A stretch of DNA of 64,000 bases, taken from contig NZ_FOFO01000008.1 in the NCBI RefSeq assembly GCF_900110965.1, positions 37,991-101,990 on the forward strand, written 5' to 3'. Both the position numbers and the translations under genes were made by a program. The first letter of the stretch is position 1; each line of letters opens with the position of its first letter. Of the stretch, positions 60,528 to 64,000 are shown in pieces. Under the pieces are notes generated by a model. It saw only the letters and a program-made list of their open reading frames with translations. It had not been told where the DNA came from and ran no database searches. Source of the stretch: Ectothiorhodospira magna. GTDB taxonomy: Bacteria > Pseudomonadota > Gammaproteobacteria > Ectothiorhodospirales > Ectothiorhodospiraceae.

Positions 60528-61034
60528 TCAGTCGATGATGCCAGGCATGGCACCGATGTCCAAAGTGCCGATGGATACATCCAGTTGGGACAGCAAAACG
60601 GTCATGCGTCCCCGTTGCAAGGACTGGTTGTGGAACATGCCAAGCAGGCAGTCCCCTACCAGCAGGGTGTATTCCCGCTGATCCCGGTCATGGCGGAAGG
60701 TGAGGGGGCGATCCAGATTGGGAGGCGCCAGATTCTGCACAAAGTTGATGATTTCCCCATCGGTACGCTGACGCTCGGCGCACAACAGCGCGTAATCGGT
60801 ATAGAGCATCTGATCCGAGGCACGGTGAATATGGGGTCGATTGAGCATATGCCCAAGCCAGACCCGGTCCTGTAACAGCGCCTGGTTGAGCAGGTTGTGG
60901 AGGGACCAGGGGCGCGGCCCCGGTATTTCCCGCTTGCGATCCTCGTCCCGCAGATCGTCGCACCAGTCCAGGATCCGCTGATTGCACCAGCGATTGAAAC
61001 GGGCCTGCAGGCGCAGGCTGTAGAGGATATCCAT
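60528..61034 (-). CDS. DinB-family protein
   Basis: A 168-residue four-helix-bundle protein of the DinB superfamily: MDILYSLRLQARFNRWCNQR at the start, SLHNLLNQALLQDRVWLGHML in the middle with a histidine of the metal triad, and HNQSLQRGRMTVLLSQL late with a second histidine. Family members are putative metal-dependent thiol transferases. 28 bases upstream of the aspartoacylase gene and 16 bases downstream of DUF3775. Confidence 0.83.
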   Translation of the reverse strand: MDILYSLRLQARFNRWCNQRILDWCDDLRDEDRKREIPGPRPWSLHNLLNQALLQDRVWLGHMLNRPHIHRASDQMLYTDYALLCAERQRTDGEIINFVQNLAPPNLDRPLTFRHDRDQREYTLLVGDCLLGMFHNQSLQRGRMTVLLSQLDVSIGTLDIGAMPGIID

Positions 61035-61050
61035 GGCAAATCGGGGCGTT

Positions 61051-61443
61051 TTACCCTTCGTCCTCACAGGAATGGCCCAGCATGGCCAGGCCCTCGGCCA
61101 GATAATCGGCCCCCATGGGCGTGGCCAGCAGATAGTCGGCGGTACGGGGGGTCCAGTTGTCTCTGGCTTCCTGCAGGGCCAACTCCCATTCATCCTCGGT
61201 ATAGTCACCCCGCCCCATCCACATCAGGGCCACCAGATTGGCCTGCAGTTCCGGTTCCAGTTCGTCGATGGTGTTTTTAAGTTCCAGGTACACCGGATTG
61301 TCCGCATGCTCGGCCAGTGCCTCATCAATCCAGTCATCGTTCTGGTTATCGGGTTCCTCCGGCAGCATCACATCTTCCTGGGCATGGAACTCCCGGGCGT
61401 GACTGACGATCCCGCAAACGAACCGGGGGTTGAGCTGCAACAT
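61051..61443 (-). CDS. DUF3775 protein
   Basis: A 130-residue acidic protein with the DUF3775 core: NTIDELEPELQANLVALMWM then GRGDYTEDEW and ARDNWTPRTADYLLATPMGADYL. The start at MLQLNPRF (61443) follows family alignments. The role is unknown. It leads the small operon ending in the aspartoacylase-family gene. Confidence 0.85.
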   Translation of the reverse strand: MLQLNPRFVCGIVSHAREFHAQEDVMLPEEPDNQNDDWIDEALAEHADNPVYLELKNTIDELEPELQANLVALMWMGRGDYTEDEWELALQEARDNWTPRTADYLLATPMGADYLAEGLAMLGHSCEDEG

Positions 61444-61513
61444 GACGGGCCTCCTCCACAAGATAATAGGGCTGATCATAACGGATCACGGCCGGAATCA
61501 CAGGGGGCAAGCA

Positions 61514-61921
61514 TCAGGCCAACGGGTTTGAGTCGCCAACAAAAGCGCGGACCACGGCTTCGTTGCGGGTGCCCATCAGTACCTTTTCAATCCGGCCATC
61601 ATGGATCCGCATCAGGGTGGGTGTGCCCATGACCTTGAAGCGCCGGGCCATGTCGGGACGGCGACTGACATCAATACCGATGATATCGGTGCGCTCGGCC
61701 ATGAGGGGATCAAGGACGGCTGACACCTGCCGACACATCCCGCAGCGGGGGCTGTGGAAATAAAAATACAAGGTCTGATGGCCCCTGTGCGTCTCGTCGA
61801 GCAGATCGGTCAGGTCCGGGGCCGGTCGCCCCTGCATACCACGGGTACGATAAACCAGAGCGAACTGTCCCAGCAGGAACAGGGTGATGAGACTGACAAT
61901 GATCCAGCCGATGCTATCCAT
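61514..61921 (-). CDS. Membrane-anchored thioredoxin-like protein
   Basis: A 135-residue protein with one N-terminal hydrophobic helix (about 5-23) and a thioredoxin fold. The active site is CGMC (SPRCGMCRQVSAVLDPL), and GTPTLMRIHDG holds the cis-proline. The start at MDSIGW (61921) has a GGGGG stretch immediately upstream; longer frames above it are antisense to the PepSY gene. The CGMC site is unusual compared with CGPC. Divergent from the PepSY gene. Confidence 0.78.
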   Translation of the reverse strand: MDSIGWIIVSLITLFLLGQFALVYRTRGMQGRPAPDLTDLLDETHRGHQTLYFYFHSPRCGMCRQVSAVLDPLMAERTDIIGIDVSRRPDMARRFKVMGTPTLMRIHDGRIEKVLMGTRNEAVVRAFVGDSNPLA

Positions 61922-62078
61922 ACCCCCTGTATACCTGATTCCTGTCCCCTTGACGAGAGGGGCAACCCGGTTCAGGCCCGGTTCAGCCCGGCTGTGGTTC
62001 CATGATGTTGTGTCCCCGAAGGGGCTTGCCCATCGCCGTTCGCGCCTTTCCATCCCTGTTGTTGGTACACTCCCCATC

Positions 62079-62417
62079 ATGCTACAAGGAACCCGCCCTG
62101 TTTTTGTCAGGTTCCCGGTCATGGCTCCGGGAGTCTGGCTGTGCCTGATCCTGATGCCGGCGTCGCCAGCAGCGGGAGGGATGCCATCGTTGGATACGCC
62201 TTGCGCTTCTGGTCTGCTGCTGGCCCAGGAACAACCACAACCGCTCTCCCTGGATGATGCGGTGGCACGGGTGCAGGCAGCGCTGGGGGGGCGGGTACTG
62301 GCGGCAGAAACCCAGTATCGGGAGGATGGCCGCCAGGTGCATCGCATCCGTATCCTGACCGAGGATCAGCGGGTGCGGAACATTCTGGTAGACCCCATGA
62401 CCGGCGAATGGCAATAG
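62079..62417 (+). CDS. PepSY-domain exported protein
   Basis: A 112-residue protein with a signal peptide (about 1-34) and a PepSY domain: LSLDDAVARVQAALGGRVLA then ETQYREDGRQVHRIRIL and NILVDPMTGEW. Such proteins commonly precede a PhoP-type regulator and PhoQ-type kinase and may modulate the sensor in the periplasm. Here the regulator follows after 5 bases, but no kinase does. Confidence 0.8.
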   Translation: MLQGTRPVFVRFPVMAPGVWLCLILMPASPAAGGMPSLDTPCASGLLLAQEQPQPLSLDDAVARVQAALGGRVLAAETQYREDGRQVHRIRILTEDQRVRNILVDPMTGEWQ

Positions 62418-62422
62418 CGGTC

Positions 62423-63142
62423 ATGCGTGTGATGATCATTGAGGATGAATCTCCCTTGCTGGCCCGGCTCAAGGCCCGGCTGGAGCAGGAAGACTGGATG
62501 GTGGACACCAGTACCGACGGCGCTGATGGACTCTATCGGCTGCTGGAATATCCTGCAGATGTGGCGGTGGTGGACCTGGGGCTGCCGGAGTTACCTGGGC
62601 TGGAGGTGATCCGTCGGGTACGACTTGCAGGCCGGCGGTTGCCCATTCTCATTTTGACCGCCCGGGACCATTGGCAGGAAAAGGTAGAAGGGCTGGAAGC
62701 CGGGGCCGACGATTATCTGGTCAAGCCGTTTCACATGGAAGAACTGATCGCCCGTCTACGGGCCTTGACCCGTCGGGCAGCAGGACGGCCAGATGGGCGA
62801 CTGGTTCTGGGGCCACTGGTTGTGGATACCCAGGCCCAAAGCGTGATCATGGCCGGACAGGCCGTGAATCTGACCACGTTCGAGTATCGCCTGCTGGAAC
62901 ATCTGGCCCGGCATCCTGGTCAGGTGATGTCCAGACAGAACCTGACCGACTATCTGTATCCCCATGATGAGGACCGGGACAGCAATGTGCTGGAAGTGCT
63001 CATCGGCCGCCTGCGTCGCAAACTGGACCCAGCGGGACACCATGGCCCCATCGAGACCCTGAGGGGACGGGGCTACCGGCTGACCCTGGCAGAAGGGCAA
63101 GACAATGGCCGGCCCGAAGACAGGCCGGCGGATTATCGTTAG
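62423..63142 (+). CDS. PhoP-like response regulator
   Basis: OmpR/PhoP-family regulator of 239 residues. Receiver domain: MIIEDE with acidic pocket, phosphoacceptor D51 in VAVVDLGLPELPG, switch T and K in ILTARDHW and DYLVKPFHMEEL. The C-terminal winged helix ends with SNVLEVLIGRLRRKLDP. Start set at MRVMIIEDE (62423); an upstream ATG overlaps the PepSY gene. The usual kinase gene downstream is missing and the likely partner is the kinase at 27373-28665. Convergent with the OmpA lipoprotein. Confidence 0.88.
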   Translation: MRVMIIEDESPLLARLKARLEQEDWMVDTSTDGADGLYRLLEYPADVAVVDLGLPELPGLEVIRRVRLAGRRLPILILTARDHWQEKVEGLEAGADDYLVKPFHMEELIARLRALTRRAAGRPDGRLVLGPLVVDTQAQSVIMAGQAVNLTTFEYRLLEHLARHPGQVMSRQNLTDYLYPHDEDRDSNVLEVLIGRLRRKLDPAGHHGPIETLRGRGYRLTLAEGQDNGRPEDRPADYR

Positions 63143-63798
63143 AGGGTCAGAGGGATCAGGGTCAATTCCACCCGCCGATTGAGGGTCCGGCCATGGGTGG
63201 TACTGTTGTCCGCCACGGGCTGATGGGGACCAAACCCGATGGTATCGAGCCGGACCCGGGAAATGCCCTGACCTTCCAGATAGCGGGCCACACTATCGGC
63301 CCGGCGTTGGGACAGTTCCATATTATGCTGCACACTGCCAGTGCTGTCTGTATGGCCAGCTACCTCGATGGCGGTCTGGTCATATCGCCGGGCCACCTGG
63401 GCTACGGAGTTGAGCACTTCGTAAAATTCCGGCTTCACTTCTGCGCGATTGACATCGAAGGTGATGTTGCCAGGCATGTTCAGCACCAGATGATCTCCCA
63501 CCCGGGTGACACTGACGCCGGTGCCCTCCAGTTGCTGCCGCAGTTCCAGTTCCTGACGGTCCATGTAATTGCCCACGGCAGCACCAGCCAGAGCGCCGAC
63601 ACCGGCGCCGATCATGGCCCGCTTGGTGCGGTCACGACGGGTGGTGACATTGCCGATGACCGCCCCGGCAGCGGCGCCAACGGCGGCGCCCTTGGTGGCG
63701 GCGCTGACCTTGCGTTCACCAGTGTAAGGGTCCAGGGTGGTACAGCCCGCCAGCACCATCACGGTGGCCAGGGGCAGGATCAACAATAATTTACGCAT
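63139..63798 (-). CDS. OmpA-like peptidoglycan-binding lipoprotein
   Basis: A 219-residue outer-membrane lipoprotein. The signal peptide ends in a lipobox (VLAGC, Cys at about 18); a Gly-zipper segment (GAAVGAAAGAVIGN and GAGVGALAGAAVGN) spans about 40-78; the C-terminal OmpA domain has IEVAGHTDSTGS and LSQRRADSVARYLEGQGI, which bind peptidoglycan. The ATG at 63798 is preceded by GAGG at proper spacing. Its stop overlaps the regulator stop on the opposite strand. Confidence 0.92.
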   Translation of the reverse strand: MRKLLLILPLATVMVLAGCTTLDPYTGERKVSAATKGAAVGAAAGAVIGNVTTRRDRTKRAMIGAGVGALAGAAVGNYMDRQELELRQQLEGTGVSVTRVGDHLVLNMPGNITFDVNRAEVKPEFYEVLNSVAQVARRYDQTAIEVAGHTDSTGSVQHNMELSQRRADSVARYLEGQGISRVRLDTIGFGPHQPVADNSTTHGRTLNRRVELTLIPLTL

Positions 63799-64000
63799 GA
63801 AATACCTCAATCTAAAGTTTCCGAGTTTTGATATGCGGCCAGCCAGACATAAGGGTGTATTTGGCGAGGAAAGTCGATGTTTTGGTTATAAGCAAAGCGC
63901 GCCCAGCAATATCGTCGCGACATTAGCGATTGCTAATATAGGGATTGGATAAAGGAGTTGGAGGAGGCAAAAAAAAGCCAGAAAAATTTGCAAAAACAGT
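63799..64000. promoter_or_regulatory. Upstream region of the OmpA lipoprotein gene, with small palindrome
   Basis: No gene is recognised in the last 202 bases, which are notably AT-rich. A perfect 6-bp palindrome with 4-base loop (63922-63937, ATTAGC...GCTAAT) could be an operator. A short purine-rich stretch (about 63952-63970) looks like a ribosome site for a plus-strand gene beyond the window, but no start codon follows in view. Confidence 0.35.

Overview
The window is GC-rich chromosomal DNA of a gammaproteobacterium. Gene content points to the Chromatiales/Ectothiorhodospiraceae type of sulfur or autotrophic bacteria: two SbtA-type bicarbonate transporters, a complete sulfate ABC importer, an FNR regulator with its cluster cysteines, type IV pilus retraction ATPases, and the protease/7TM/ATP-grasp trio common in that group. 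No rRNA or tRNA gene and no CRISPR array was recognised. The species cannot be named from sequence alone, so the family assignment is inference.

Layout. 1-3298: minus-strand operon aroQ-accB-accC-prmA-(zinc ribbon gene cut by the window edge). 3546-9546: minus-strand run uvrD, a lone TRAP binding protein, cutA, dsbD, tlpA-like. 9687-15449: sucA-sucB-lpdA (2-oxoglutarate dehydrogenase). 15623-19610: sulfate importer sbp-cysT-cysW-cysA. 19611-27363: a rearranged accessory stretch. It holds a NylB-like serine hydrolase between short direct repeats, a YbjN-family gene, sbtA copy 1, nfeD, an SPFH protein, a multidomain META lipoprotein, a mosaic junction built from fragments of other genes, and sbtA copy 2. 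27373-34982: PhoQ-like kinase, gor, ubiA, comF, bioB, bioF, and a PyrK-like flavoprotein.

34994-42050: three consecutive PilT/PilU ATPases, then yggS-proC-yggT-nudE-cysQ. 42056-46435: ppsA and its regulator ppsR, and a LysR-type regulator. 46469-49482: retropepsin-like protease, inactive-transglutaminase/7TM protein and ATP-grasp ligase in one operon. 49483-52322: a decayed mobile region with TnpB and TnpA relics of an IS200/IS605 element, an intact AAA-ATPase/PD-(D/E)XK gene between them, and broken fragments of two other genes. 52323-54983: fnr, a diguanylate cyclase, and a phasin-like protein. 55017-63798: TauE, DUF1028, CBS/nucleotidyltransferase, cytidylate-kinase-like and orphan AtpC genes; an aspartoacylase-DinB-DUF3775 operon; a thioredoxin; PepSY plus a PhoP-like regulator; and an OmpA lipoprotein.

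Most of the window is ordinary core metabolism. The unusual signals cluster in the two accessory stretches. The first is 19.6-27.4 kb: duplicated sbtA, an exact 178-bp cysA copy spliced into the remains of another gene, and an IS605-type end. The second is 49.5-52.3 kb: IS605 relics on both sides of a nuclease-like gene. Two functional splits also stand out. A PhoQ-like kinase lies 34 kb from a PepSY-PhoP-like pair that lacks a kinase. An ATP synthase epsilon gene sits away from any atp operon.
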